Made by a program: the position numbers and the translations under genes. DNA of 64,000 nt from Primorskyibacter sedentarius (GTDB lineage: Bacteria; Pseudomonadota; Alphaproteobacteria; Rhodobacterales; Rhodobacteraceae), in contig NZ_SLZU01000011.1 in the NCBI RefSeq assembly GCF_004342065.1, positions 62,001 through 126,000 of the forward strand. The letters are read 5' to 3'. Positions 28,801 through 38,121 of this stretch are shown here, in pieces. Every line of letters starts with the position of its first letter. The stretch's first letter is position 1. A model generated the notes under the pieces. That model did not search any database and had not been told where the DNA came from. It saw nothing but the letters and a program-made list of their open reading frames with translations.

Positions 28801-30577
28801 CGTTCACCACCACGGTGCCGCCCGTGCCATTGGTGCCAGAGCGCGCGCCAAGCAGCGTCGAAAAGCCGTAATCCAGTGCCGAGACCAGCGGTGCGCCAAC
28901 CGAAATCCCGGCATTGCCGCCTGCGCCGCCTACCGATTGTGCCAAGATGCCATAGGCGTCGTCGCCATCGGCCTGAATGGTGCCACTATGCGTGACCGTG
29001 ACGTCGCCGCCGTCAGCCGCGTCCCCGCCGGCCCCGCCAATTGCAATGGAGTTGAACGCCTTTCCAGTCGCTTGCTCTACCAGTTTCGTGCCAGCTACCG
29101 CGATAGACAGACCGCCATTACCGCCTCCGCCGCCAACCGATTGCGCCAACACACCATAGGAGGATGCGCCTTGCACAAGGATGTCGCCGTCATTGCTGAC
29201 ATCGACCGTGCCACCTGCATTGCCGGATCCGCCACTGCCACCAAGGCTGAATGCTGCAGAGGGCGTCGTGGCGTCGCCCGAGGCCAATGTATAGCTGCCC
29301 TGGATCGTCTGCCCGCCATTGCCGCCACCGCCGCCCACGGATTGCGCGATGATGCCATGCGCCTCTGCGCCGCCGGTCTGAATAAAGCCGTCATTTGTCA
29401 CCACAACCTCGCCGCCGGTACCGCCGTCGCCGCCGCTGCCGCCAATGCCGATCTGCAAGGTCCGGCTTGTACTGCCCGCACCAGCGGTCGACCGGCTGAG
29501 CGAGACATTGGACACGTCGCCCCCAGTGCCGCCTCCACCGCCCACGGACTGCGCCAGGATGCCGTGTGCCGCATCACCGGTGGTGATGATCCGCCCGGTA
29601 TCGGCATTGGCGACCTCGACATCGCCCGCCGCGGCACCTGTACCGCCCGTGCCCCCGATCAACAACGAGGCGCGGGTGGCACCATCGGCATCAGGTCCGA
29701 CAAGGATATTGCGGACATATTGCGCATCGCCGCCGCCACCGCCGACCGACTGAGCAAAGATACCGATGGCCCGGTCTGACACAGTGCCGATCATCGCTGT
29801 GCTCGTGACGGAAACAGACCCGCCGGTACCACCGGTGCCGCCGGTGCCGCCCAGTGCCACGGAAATCGAGGTCCCCTCGCCAGCGCCGCCGCTGGCCGAC
29901 CCGGCATTGCCGCCGCCGCCGCCAACAGATTGGGCAAAGACGCCATGCGCCTCTTCGCCCATCGTGCCGATGGACCCGGCCGCGGTGGCGACCACGTCGC
30001 CCGCCAATCCGCCCTCTCCGCCTTCAAGGCCGACTGCCAGTGACAGGCTGGTGCCCTTGTCGTCTTCTTCCTTGGGCGTGGACAGGCTGACAGATGTAGA
30101 GCTGGAATTGCCGCCGCCATTTCCGATCGATTGCGCGAACAGCCCGTGCGACCGCACGCCCTGTGTCCGCACATCGCCAGAGGTGCTGGCCGTGACATTG
30201 CCACCGGTCCCACCCGTGCCGCCGCGCCGTCCAATGGTGATGTTGGCCGATCCGCCATCGGCGCTGTTGACCAGCATGTCGTAGCCAGCATTGCCGCCGC
30301 CACCGCCCACGGATTGGGCAAAGACGCCGTGGCTGTCATCGCCGGCGGTAAAGATATCTCCGGTGCTGGCCACATCCACGATGCCACCGCTGCCCCCTGC
30401 CCCGGTGCCCCCGCCGACAGCAAGGCCGACAGCCCGATTGTTGTCCGCCTGCCCCAAATGGTACATGAACGCCAGGTTGAACGCCGCGTTGCCGCCGCCG
30501 CCACCAACCGATTGACCAAGGATCCCATGGCTCTGGTTCTTCAGCGTGGTGATGGTGCCGAAGTGGTCCACATCCAC
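25832..30577 (-). CDS. Giant Gly-rich autotransporter, C-terminal passenger plus beta-barrel
   Basis: 1581 codons in one open frame; the true 5' end lies upstream in broken frames (30578-32859). The passenger is about 16 imperfect repeats of the type A-H-G-[IVL]-x-A-Q-S-[VI]-G-G-G-G-G, each followed by a beta-solenoid-like stretch rich in Gly, Asn, Thr and Asp (GGTGG-type turns). The last 300 residues are an autotransporter beta-barrel (PF03797), beginning near CIWMGLSVSTSHRDASFEYR and ending in the canonical outer-membrane C-terminus GIKFGLRF. It would be a surface adhesin-like type V secreted protein. With no signal peptide in this frame it is not exportable as read. The nominal start (GTG at 30577) is an artefact of the frameshift. 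Confidence 0.75.
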   Translation of the reverse strand: MDVDHFGTITTLKNQSHGILGQSVGGGGGNAAFNLAFMYHLGQADNNRAVGLAVGGGTGAGGSGGIVDVASTGDIFTAGDDSHGVFAQSVGGGGGNAGYDMLVNSADGGSANITIGRRGGTGGTGGNVTASTSGDVRTQGVRSHGLFAQSIGNGGGNSSSTSVSLSTPKEEDDKGTSLSLAVGLEGGEGGLAGDVVATAAGSIGTMGEEAHGVFAQSVGGGGGNAGSASGGAGEGTSISVALGGTGGTGGTGGSVSVTSTAMIGTVSDRAIGIFAQSVGGGGGDAQYVRNILVGPDADGATRASLLIGGTGGTGAAAGDVEVANADTGRIITTGDAAHGILAQSVGGGGGTGGDVSNVSLSRSTAGAGSTSRTLQIGIGGSGGDGGTGGEVVVTNDGFIQTGGAEAHGIIAQSVGGGGGNGGQTIQGSYTLASGDATTPSAAFSLGGSGGSGNAGGTVDVSNDGDILVQGASSYGVLAQSVGGGGGNGGLSIAVAGTKLVEQATGKAFNSIAIGGAGGDAADGGDVTVTHSGTIQADGDDAYGILAQSVGGAGGNAGISVGAPLVSALDYGFSTLLGARSGTNGTGGTVVVNATGDIIMNGANSEAVLSQAINGGGGNVDVFSVFSENLPTGPEAAQGTTILGKLGLGGDDVDGSEAADVSQTHTGNVVTIQANSTGALTQSIGGGGGTALSRVEANDQTDLTLEAVLGAVNTDNASGGNITSQRTGNVMTQGAFSSAGLTQSIGGGGGRLTLLSDIDGGTTKTASVVMGADPSFDNHGGAVSLTLNGDTQTAGDFAHGQVVQSIGAGGGETLISGMSSVDVTTGAQDGSTGDGGTLDVVNDGDMTTAGRRAHGFVLQSIGGGGGLTTTDLDAGSVSVTTSGNNGGDGGALSFANTGNVMTMGDEAVALLAQSLGGGGGVVDQVFRGSAGGTGTGGAITMTQSGNVIAVGNDAIAVLAQSAGGAGTGGAMQLSFANVVLGGAGASGAGIRLDGGAANTLTLSEQSFLASLNDELIQSGIGSEAVSLAGGGFGNFDLGGGTNSFTLEAAGSFTALDRMLAGVGGQVTIDGALDLGGVLTFPATITPSVTAADFTVAGNVNQTTTLTGSLGFGATATYTADVYFVQQDGSGRREGDLINASENAAMGGTLVPVLNTLEQARPYVLVDAGGNTADNGTTIQDTVVLDYEIGLNGSTGDGSTIDLTVTPGFATPTMNRNQAAVGDYIDDVLNGAGSQPMGRLFALIGNAATEAEVVDVIDRMTVEDYAATQVEAFGSALRFADDLRTCSSHGSAKVLTKDGCIWMGLSVSTSHRDASFEYRSFDAKSNALQFGRQFDMQNGVKFGVAIERDDVAMTNGPRFSADGERFQLGASLEQTVDNWVLFGGLSGGKTDYKAHRQIGINGAFGDGTTIASGNAKANQTVQHLNLRFGAEYRHQPMDQIWYIQPGLALDVTRLRSKAFKERGTDLGSELKDTSQVLYTLTPSLELGVDTDYDASTGIKAFLRAEALFSSENDIYIDAGLPGASSADGSFRDYSGIDDRRGRLSVGMTVFEKNDSAFMDVDFSREFGKNSVVQSGGIKFGLRF

Positions 30578-32859
30578 CGCCCCGCCATGCCGGCACTGCC
30601 TGCGCCACCACCTATGGCAATCGCCACCGCGTTGGTCTGCGTGCCGCCGCCCGCCGCCGGTGTTGAATTATTCCCCTCAAGCTCGTCCAGAACCGCGTTG
30701 AAATTCGTAATCACCGACGCATCGACGCCAGCATTGACCGGCGTGCGCCGATCCCCGGCGGATCCGCCATCGCTTTGCGCGCCGGTTGTGCGCGTCACAC
30801 CCAGAACCGCATTAACCCCGGCATTGCCGCCGCCGCCGCCGATGGAGGACGCCTCGAGCCCGACTGCGCCGATCCCGTCCGTCCGGATCTGGCCCGCGGC
30901 AAGCGTCGCGGTCCCGCGCGCTACGGTCACATTACCCGCATTGCCGCCATTGGCGCCAAAGCCGCCCACGCCGATCCCGATGGGAGAGCTGTTCTGCGTG
31001 CCAACCGCAGTTACGTTAATGCCGCCGGTCCCGCCGCCGCCTATCGACTGCGCAAAAATACCGCGCGAAGCATAGCCTTGTGTGGTGATATCGCCTGTCG
31101 ACGTGACTGAAACATCCCCTGCGTCCGCGCCGGTGCCGCCATGACCACCCAGACCTGCGACGATGCTCAGATCCGTCTGGCCGTTGCCGTTTTCCGACGC
31201 CTGGTAGTTCAACTGTCCCGACACATTCAGGCCGCCATTGCCGCCGCCGCCGCCGATGGACTGCGCCAACAACCCCGCAGAGCCGTCAGTGTCCGGCTTG
31301 TCCTCGTTGAACAGGCCCAGATCGACGAAAAGATCACGGAGACCGAAACTATCAAGCTGATTGCTCGCCAGATCGACAACCTGATCGCTCAGCACCTCGC
31401 GTAGCTTGGTCTCAAAATCGGAATCGGTCGGGGTCTCGATATCCTCGGGGTCGGTTGTCACAGTGATGTCGGCCCGTGCAGTCACTGTGACATCCTCGGC
31501 AGTGCCCGCATTGCCGCCCAGCCCGCCGACGCCCACAATCAAAGAGCTGTCGGAAACGATACCGCCCGACACGTTCAGTCCGCCATTGCCGCCGCCACCG
31601 CCCAGCGATTGGGCGATCACGCCGGATTTTCCAGTCCCATGCGCCCGGATCGTGCTGCCCGCAGCGATATCGACCTCCACGCTACCAGCGTTCCCGCCGG
31701 TGCCGCCAAATCCGCCAACCCCAACCAGCACCGCGCCGGAATTGTTGTTGTTGGTCTGCCCGGCACTGGGCAAGCTGGCGATGGAGATGCCGGCCGTGAC
31801 ATTCACGCCACCATTGCCGCCGCCGCCACCCACCGATTGTGCGATGATCCCGTCAGAGCCTTTGTTCTGGTCGATTTGCGCAGTGCCACCGACATTGGTC
31901 AGCGGCACGGCTTGCAGGTCACCGGAATAGTCGAAATCAATCGCACCGGCATTGCCGCCGTCGCCGCCGAACCCGCCGACGCCCGCAGCAATCGACAGGA
32001 TGGTGTTCGATCCGCCCGGCTTGGTCAGGGAAAGCGACCCCGAAACGTTGGTGCCGCCCTATCCGCCACCACCGGCGATGGATTGCGCCACCAACCCCGT
32101 AGCCTGATCGCCCGATGTCATAACGTCGCCCGCGACATCCATGGTCACGTCGCCGGACTCTCCGCCAGCTGCGCCGAAACCGCCCAGGCCGAGCGAGATC
32201 GCAGCGCCGTTTTGCCCGCTCAGGCTGACGGTTCCCGATACGTTGGTGCCGCCTGCACCGCCGCCGCCACCGCCACCGACAGACTGCGCCAACGCACCAA
32301 TGCTTTCCACGCCGGTTGTGTAAATGCCGGGCGCGTCCGTCGCGGTTCGGATCGTACTGACAACGGTCCGGCCATCGCCGCCGCCGCCGCCAGCCGATTG
32401 CACCAAAACACCGGTGGATTGTTCCTGCCGAGTTGTCACATTCCCGGTCAATATGCTGGTCACATCACCGGCATTGCCGCCAGCACCGCCGCTCCCGCCG
32501 ATGCCAACAGCGGCACCACCAGAGCCGCTACCCACCGCGGTGATCGTGGCCGAGATATTCATGCCGCCATTGCCACCGCCGCCGCCCAAGGACTGGATGA
32601 CCGCGCCCGAAGATGAAACGCCATCCGTCACGAAGTCTCCGGTCAGGTTTGACGCCACCGTGCTTGAGGTACCACCGGTACCGGCCGCGCCACCCAGGCC
32701 CACGGCCGCGCCGCCTGCCCCGGTGCCTGCAACGCTAACCGCCGCTGCGACGTTGAATCCGCCATTGCCGCCCCCTGCGCCCCGCCCTCCGAGGCCCACG
32801 CCAATCGACCCGCTCCCGGTGCCCACGCCAATCGACCCGCTCCCGGTGCCCGCGCCCTG
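30578..32859 (-). pseudogene. Detached 5' passenger of the giant autotransporter
   Basis: Continuation of the same Gly-rich passenger with nine more AQS[VI]GGGGG-type repeats. Three defects are visible. At about 30583 a G-run apparently lacks one G, shifting the frame (…AGMAG should continue as AVDVDHFG). At 32059-32061 an in-frame TAG interrupts GGGG-x-GGTNVSG. Upstream of 32859 an in-frame TGA is reached with no signal peptide and no ribosome site. A 27-bp tandem duplication lies at the 5' edge. The coding potential elsewhere is intact, so decay seems recent or partly due to sequencing. Confidence 0.75.
32797..32850. repeat. 27-bp perfect tandem duplication
   Basis: Two exact head-to-tail copies of a 27-bp unit (32797-32823 and 32824-32850), encoding GTGSGSIGV twice at the 5' edge of the autotransporter remnant. 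Possible slippage product. Confidence 0.9.
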
Positions 32860-33192
32860 TCACATGCAGAAATGTCCGATAATGACTTCATCGCCCTTAG
32901 AGTGAGGCGGTGCCGACGATACCGAGCGGCACATTGGTTCGATATAAGAAAACATCAAGCGACCGAACAATATCCGCGTTCGTATGGATGACTGTGCCAC
33001 CCTCCGTCATCTGATCGACGTCGACCCGAAATGCTCATCCGCAGCGAATTCAAAGAATACGCGAACGGTTATGGCAGGGACCGCGTACTTTTCTACGGCT
33101 CCCCTGCCTTGCGGGACACGCCCGCTAAAGCCTCCCTGACATCCGGTGCCGCGGTACTCGCTGTCCTGCCCCATGGTGACCGGATGGGGCCG
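32860..33192. other. Intergenic region between autotransporter remnant and peptidase
   Basis: About 330 nt with short frames on both strands and nothing recognisable. The autotransporter's missing signal-peptide coding sequence should be here and is not. Confidence 0.5.
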
Positions 33193-34584
33193 CTACCGAC
33201 CCGGGGGCGTCTTTTCGCCAATGTCCCAGAAAACGCCCGCCATGACACGGAGCGCATCTCGGCACAGGGGCTTCAAGACATGTTCATTGGGGGCGTGTTG
33301 TGAACAGCCGCGATAGGAATGCGGAATCCAGATCGTGGGAAGCCCGAGAATGTCGGTGAAGCTGTCATTGGGTAAGGAACCGGCCAGATTTGGCAGGACG
33401 TGCAAATTGCCCGACGTCTCGCGGATCGAGGCAGAAATGAACCGCGCCCAAGGGTGGTCGGGATCAAGCCGCGTCGCCGCAAAAAAGCCGCGATCATGCG
33501 GGCGTATCTGCACGCGGTCAAAGCCGTGTGAATCGAGGTGGCGGCGCAAGGCGGGCACTACCTCGGCCGGGTCGGTGCCAACCACGTAGCGCAATTGGCA
33601 GGTTGCCCGCGCCCATCCGGAAATCGCATTGACCGGCGCTTCGGGCACGCCAGAGACCATGGCCAGAACGGAAAAGCTGTTCCAGCCAAAGGCGCGCTCT
33701 GCCGGCGTGAGGCTTTCCTCTCCCCAGTTCGGGTCAACAGCCGGTCCGTCGCCGCCCGCCACCGGCAGGTCGCGCAACGCGGCGCGCACAGTGTCGGTCA
33801 GACTGTCGGGGCGCCATTCAGGCACCTTGATCTCGCCACGGACATCCGTGATGCAGGCAAGCGCGTGAGCCAGAATGATGGCCGGATCGGCCAGCAATCC
33901 GCCCCAGTTGCCGGAGTGATGCGCGCCTTCGTGGGTTTCGATTAGCAGGTCGAAGGTCGTGCCCCCGCGCGAGCCCATGAACATGGTCGGAACGTCCTGC
34001 TGCAGGCGCGGCCCGTCCGAAGCGATCAGGACATCAGCCACGAGCCTGTCCTTATGGGTTCGGAAAACCTCGGGCAGGCCGACAGAACCCACCTCTTCGC
34101 TCATTTCCAGAACAATGCGCGTGTTGAAGCCGAGGCTGCCACGCGTCGCCAGCACGGATTCAAGCGCCGCAATATTGATCAGATGCTGGCTTTTGTTATC
34201 CGCCGTGCCACGCCCATAAAGCCGGTCCCCGTCCTCGGTAATCTCCCACGGGTGCAGCCCGTCGCGCCACATGCCCTCCTGGCCCAGAACGGTATCGCCA
34301 TGCCCATAGGTCAGGATCGTTGGCAGATCGCTGCCCTCGGCTCTCTCGCCCAGCAGCAGGGGTCCACCCTTGGGATCGGGGTTCTCGATGATGTCACAGA
34401 CAAATCCCATCGCCTCAAGCCGGGGCTTCATCGCCTCGGTCAGGTAGCGCCGCGCCTCGCTTCGGGCTTCTTGCGCGGGGTTCTGGCTTTCGCTTCGGTA
34501 AGAGACAAGATGTGAGAGATCGGATTGAAAGCGGCCCGTCTCGAAATACTCGGTTGCTTTGGCAATGGCGGTGTTGCGGGTCAT
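33193..34584 (-). CDS. M20-family metallopeptidase (dipeptidase-like)
   Basis: 463 aa zinc peptidase of the M20 clan. Metal ligands and catalysis: TYGHGDTV (His and nearby Asp), GRGTADNKSQ (bridging Asp), EMSEEVGSVG (catalytic and ligand Glu), IASDGP, and late PHSYRGCSQHAPNEHV. The dimerisation/lid domain lies between. No signal peptide: cytoplasmic. It starts within the ggt stop (4-nt overlap), so the two act together. It is a plausible dipeptidase for Cys-Gly or other dipeptides left after gamma-glutamyl removal, but substrate is inferred from context only. Confidence 0.88.
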   Translation of the reverse strand: MTRNTAIAKATEYFETGRFQSDLSHLVSYRSESQNPAQEARSEARRYLTEAMKPRLEAMGFVCDIIENPDPKGGPLLLGERAEGSDLPTILTYGHGDTVLGQEGMWRDGLHPWEITEDGDRLYGRGTADNKSQHLINIAALESVLATRGSLGFNTRIVLEMSEEVGSVGLPEVFRTHKDRLVADVLIASDGPRLQQDVPTMFMGSRGGTTFDLLIETHEGAHHSGNWGGLLADPAIILAHALACITDVRGEIKVPEWRPDSLTDTVRAALRDLPVAGGDGPAVDPNWGEESLTPAERAFGWNSFSVLAMVSGVPEAPVNAISGWARATCQLRYVVGTDPAEVVPALRRHLDSHGFDRVQIRPHDRGFFAATRLDPDHPWARFISASIRETSGNLHVLPNLAGSLPNDSFTDILGLPTIWIPHSYRGCSQHAPNEHVLKPLCRDALRVMAGVFWDIGEKTPPGR

Positions 34585-36146
34585 TGGATCTCTTCAAGGG
34601 CTGCGTCACCCCAGGGTGACATGATTTCGGTGCATCCGGTGTTCACCGCGCCATCACGCATGACCCCGGCGGGGCAGGCAAAGGCATAGGGCATCACGGT
34701 CCGTTTGGTGGTTTGAACCGGCATGACCGCTTCAATTGCTGACAGAACCTCGGGCGGCAGGGTTTCGTCGGCGACGCTGCCTTTGCCCCCCGATACATCG
34801 ATGCGCGGCGCGTGCAGTGCCGCCCCGATATCCATGCCGCTGTCACAGATGAAAGAGGACAGCTGCGACACGGCTGAGACGATCTTGCGCCCGCCAGAGG
34901 CCCCCAGCGCAAAGCTGCGCGCGCCCTGGCTGCCGATGACCGGGCAGATATTCATCAGGCAGGATTTGTCCGGCGCAAGTGAGTTCGGCTTTCCCGGTTC
35001 CGGGTCGAACCACATGATCCCGTTATTCATCAGCAACCCGGTGGACGGAGACACTACCCGGCTGCCAAAGATCGACAGCAAGGTCTGCGTATGGGACACC
35101 ATGTTGCCCGCGCGGTCGACAATCGAAAAATGCGTGGTGCATCCGGGCGCTTCGGGGGTCTCCCCGGTATCGCCCATGGTGCCCAACCGCTCGGTATAGG
35201 CAGTCTCAAGCGCGCGGGCGTAGGCGGGATAGGCCTGCACGGGGGTGGACAGGTCCACCTCTGACAGCAGCTCCAGCACGCGGGCAAAGGTCGGGCCGGC
35301 CGTCAGCCCGGGCAGCACGTGGAACATGGCATCGCGGTAAGAAACGGGCCGAGCGCCCCCCATCCAGGCGCGATACCCGGCGAGGTCATCGGTCGACAGG
35401 CAGCCGCCCTTGGCCTGAACGTCGCCAGCAAGCGCCTGCGCGATATCGCCTTTGTAAAACGCCTGCGCCCCGTCTTTGGCCAGCACCTCCAGCGTGTCAG
35501 CCATGGCGCTCTGATCCAGCCGGTTGTCCGGGATCGCCGTCCACCCGGAGCCTTTAGGCCAGATCCCGTCATCCAGAAAGAGGGCCGCGGCGTCTGGATC
35601 TTGCGCGAGGTTGCGCGCGACCGAGGCGATAAGAAGTGCCGCATACCAGTCAACCAACATGCCCTTGCGGGCATGGGCGATGGCGGGTGCCAGCAGATCC
35701 CGCCACGGCAGCCGGCCCCAACGCGCATGCGCTCGGCCGACCCCGTCCACGGTGCCCGGCACGGCGATCGCGCTGGCCCCTTGCACATTGCGGTCCTCCA
35801 CCACCCGTTCCCATGGAAAGAGATCGTCGGCCTTGCCTTCGCCGGACAGCGGGTAATCCGCAATGTTCAGCCCTTTGGGCGAGCGCATGCCGAAATTGAT
35901 CGCCACGGCCTCGCCCGTGTCCGCGCGCCAATGAACCGCGCCACCACCGCCTGCCGGGCCGCTCATCCACGGTTCCAGCACGCCGATGACAAAGGAGGCG
36001 GCCACCGCCGCATCCACCGCGTCGCCGCCTGCGCGCAATACCTCGGCCCCGGCCTCGGCAGCCTGCCGGTGCTGCGCCGCAACCACCCCGCCCGGCGTTT
36101 CGATCACATGCTTGCGAACCTCTTGCGTTCTGGACAATGCGCTCAT
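34581..36146 (-). CDS. Gamma-glutamyltransferase family protein (leaderless)
   Basis: 521 aa of the gamma-glutamyltranspeptidase family (Ntn hydrolase, self-cleaving). N-terminal GGDAVDAAVAASFVIGVLEPWMSGPAGGG, and the nucleophile region GCTTHFSIVDRAGNMVSHTQTL with the Thr at the autocleavage site. MNICPVIG and ALGASGGRKI follow as the oxyanion/substrate-loop part. No signal peptide, unlike the classical periplasmic Ggt, so it should act in the cytoplasm after import. Operon with a peptide ABC transporter: overlaps dppF and the M20 gene by 4 nt each. Could also be a cephalosporin acylase-like member. Confidence 0.85.
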   Translation of the reverse strand: MSALSRTQEVRKHVIETPGGVVAAQHRQAAEAGAEVLRAGGDAVDAAVAASFVIGVLEPWMSGPAGGGGAVHWRADTGEAVAINFGMRSPKGLNIADYPLSGEGKADDLFPWERVVEDRNVQGASAIAVPGTVDGVGRAHARWGRLPWRDLLAPAIAHARKGMLVDWYAALLIASVARNLAQDPDAAALFLDDGIWPKGSGWTAIPDNRLDQSAMADTLEVLAKDGAQAFYKGDIAQALAGDVQAKGGCLSTDDLAGYRAWMGGARPVSYRDAMFHVLPGLTAGPTFARVLELLSEVDLSTPVQAYPAYARALETAYTERLGTMGDTGETPEAPGCTTHFSIVDRAGNMVSHTQTLLSIFGSRVVSPSTGLLMNNGIMWFDPEPGKPNSLAPDKSCLMNICPVIGSQGARSFALGASGGRKIVSAVSQLSSFICDSGMDIGAALHAPRIDVSGGKGSVADETLPPEVLSAIEAVMPVQTTKRTVMPYAFACPAGVMRDGAVNTGCTEIMSPWGDAALEEIQ

Positions 36147-37126
36147 GCGGCGTCTTCCGCGTAGATCGGGCTTTCGGGATCATGCAGATGGCATTCCACC
36201 AGACCTGCATCAGTCTGCAATGGTCGCGGTGCCTGTGCTGCACAATGCGCAGTCGCAAAGGGGCAGCGCGGGTGGAAGGCACAGCCCGAGGGCGGATCGA
36301 TCGGGTTGGGATAGGCGGTGCCAAGTGCGGTTTCCGGCACACCCTGCGTGGGGTCCGGCGTCAGCACAGAGCTTAGCAAAGCCCGGGTGTAAGGATGACG
36401 GGGGCGTTCGAACAGGTCGGCCACGGGGGCTTCTTCGACGATCCGACCCAGATACATCACTGCCACGCGCGTTGCGAGATGTTCGACCACTGCCAAATCA
36501 TGCGAAATGAACAGGTAGGTCAGACCGAAATCCCGGCGCAAATCGCCCAGAAGGTTCAGAATCTGGCTTTGCACCGATACATCCAGCGCCGAGGTCGGCT
36601 CATCGCAGATCACAATCTCCGGGCGCATCACGAGCGCACGGGCAATGGCCACGCGCTGGCGCTGACCGCCCGACATCTGGCTGGGATAGGTGTTGATGAC
36701 CCGCGCGGGCAGGCCCACCACATCCAACACCTCTTCCACCGCCTTGCGCTGGCTGGCCGCATCGCCGATGCGGTGCACACGCAAGGGCAGCGAGATCAGA
36801 TCGTAGATGGATTTTCGCGGATTGAGCGAGGAATACGGATCCTGAAAGATCGGCTGGAGCCTACCGGCAAGGGAGCGACGATCAAGATCCTGCATCTTGC
36901 GGCCTTCGACAAGCACATCGCCGGCGGTCGGTTTTTCCAGACCCAGCAACAGCTTGGCGAGCGTGGATTTACCGCAACCAGATTCGCCGACCAGACCCAG
37001 AACCTCGCCCTTGCGCATCGACAGGGTGACGTCATTGACCGCCCTCAGCGGCTTGCGCTTGCCAAACAGACCCTGTTTGACGCTGTAGGTCTTCTGGACA
37101 TGATCAAGGGTCAGGATATTGCTCAT
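36143..37126 (-). CDS. Peptide ABC transporter ATPase, OppF/DppF type
   Basis: 327 aa. Walker A GLVGESGCGKSTLAKLLLG, signature SGGQRQRVAIARALVMRPE, Walker B VICDEPTSALDVS and the C-terminal oligopeptide-transporter extension with GCAFHPRCPFATAHC (Cys cluster, possible Fe-S site as in DppF/OppD). Forms the ATPase pair with the gene upstream. 4-nt overlaps with both neighbours. Confidence 0.93.
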   Translation of the reverse strand: MSNILTLDHVQKTYSVKQGLFGKRKPLRAVNDVTLSMRKGEVLGLVGESGCGKSTLAKLLLGLEKPTAGDVLVEGRKMQDLDRRSLAGRLQPIFQDPYSSLNPRKSIYDLISLPLRVHRIGDAASQRKAVEEVLDVVGLPARVINTYPSQMSGGQRQRVAIARALVMRPEIVICDEPTSALDVSVQSQILNLLGDLRRDFGLTYLFISHDLAVVEHLATRVAVMYLGRIVEEAPVADLFERPRHPYTRALLSSVLTPDPTQGVPETALGTAYPNPIDPPSGCAFHPRCPFATAHCAAQAPRPLQTDAGLVECHLHDPESPIYAEDAA

Positions 37127-38118
37127 GCCACCTTTCCTTCTTCGGACAGGGCCCCATCGGCAAAGACGCAGCGGAACGCATGGCTGGCGTCGCCTCGCTG
37201 CGGGATCGGATCACGACAGGCGGGGATCGCATGGGCACAACGCGTGCGGAACGCGCAGCCGGTAACCTCGCCCACCAATGACGGAACAATGCCCGCAATG
37301 GTGCCAAGCGCCGCGCCGCGGGCCGTCTTGCCCGGTTGTGGAATGCAGCGCAAAAGGCCGCGGGTATAGGGGTGGCTCGGGGCCGCGAACACCTCTGTCG
37401 CCGGGCCGGTTTCAACCAGTTCGCCTGCATACATCACCGCGACTTTGTCCGCGACGCGGGCCACCACGCCCAGATCATGGGTGATCAGGATCATCGCCAT
37501 GTTCATTTCGGTGGTAAGGTCGACCAGAAGCCGCAGGATTTGCGCCTGAATGGTCACGTCCAGCGCGGTGGTCGGCTCGTCCGCGATCAGCAGATCGGGT
37601 TCGCACATCAGCGCCATCGCAATCATCACCCGTTGCCGCAACCCGCCCGACAGCTGGTGAGGATATTGCGACAGGCGGCTTGCAGCGGCGGTGATCCCGA
37701 CCTTTTCCAGCAGCTCCACCGCGCGGGCCAGTGCTGCGGCCCGGCTGACCTTGCGGTGCAACAGCAGGGCTTCGGTCAACTGATCCCCGATCGTGTAAGC
37801 GGGGTTGAGCGAGGTCATCGGCTCTTGGAAGATCATGGCGATGCGGTTTCCGCGCAGGTCACGCATCACCCGTTTTCTGGCCTTCAACAGATCAATATCA
37901 GCGAAGCGGATCTCATCGGCTGACCGTTTGATCGTCTTGCCCAACAGGCCCATCACCGCAAGCGAAGTCAGCGATTTGCCGGACCCGCTTTCGCCAACAA
38001 TGGACAGGGTCTCGCCGCGCCTGACGTCAAAGTCGATGCCCCGCACCGCATGCAGGGTGCCGCTGCCAGTCGGAATGTCGAGCGTCAGGTTCTTGACGGA
38101 TAACAGGGTTTCAGACAT
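37123..38118 (-). CDS. Peptide ABC transporter ATPase, OppD/DppD type
   Basis: 331 aa. Walker [19 protein letters not shown], signature [20 protein letters not shown], Walker [16 protein letters not shown], and C-terminal [15 protein letters not shown]. Partner of the OppF-type ATPase; 3 nt after the DppC-type permease stop. Confidence 0.93.
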   Translation of the reverse strand: MSETLLSVKNLTLDIPTGSGTLHAVRGIDFDVRRGETLSIVGESGSGKSLTSLAVMGLLGKTIKRSADEIRFADIDLLKARKRVMRDLRGNRIAMIFQEPMTSLNPAYTIGDQLTEALLLHRKVSRAAALARAVELLEKVGITAAASRLSQYPHQLSGGLRQRVMIAMALMCEPDLLIADEPTTALDVTIQAQILRLLVDLTTEMNMAMILITHDLGVVARVADKVAVMYAGELVETGPATEVFAAPSHPYTRGLLRCIPQPGKTARGAALGTIAGIVPSLVGEVTGCAFRTRCAHAIPACRDPIPQRGDASHAFRCVFADGALSEEGKVA

Positions 38119-38121
38119 CGC

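Noticed and set aside
26252-29779. Long plus-strand frames (300-415 codons) opposite the autotransporter
   Set aside because: Antisense shadows of a repetitive Gly-rich gene; they read as Ala/Arg/Pro-rich sequence without known domains.
25832-32859. Regular direct repeats that could look like a CRISPR or minisatellite
   Set aside because: The repeats are codon-phased, imperfect and encode GGGGG-type passenger motifs; no constant repeat with unique spacers.
33031-33303. 90-codon plus-strand frame beside the peptidase
   Set aside because: No family, no ribosome site, and overlaps the certain M20 gene.
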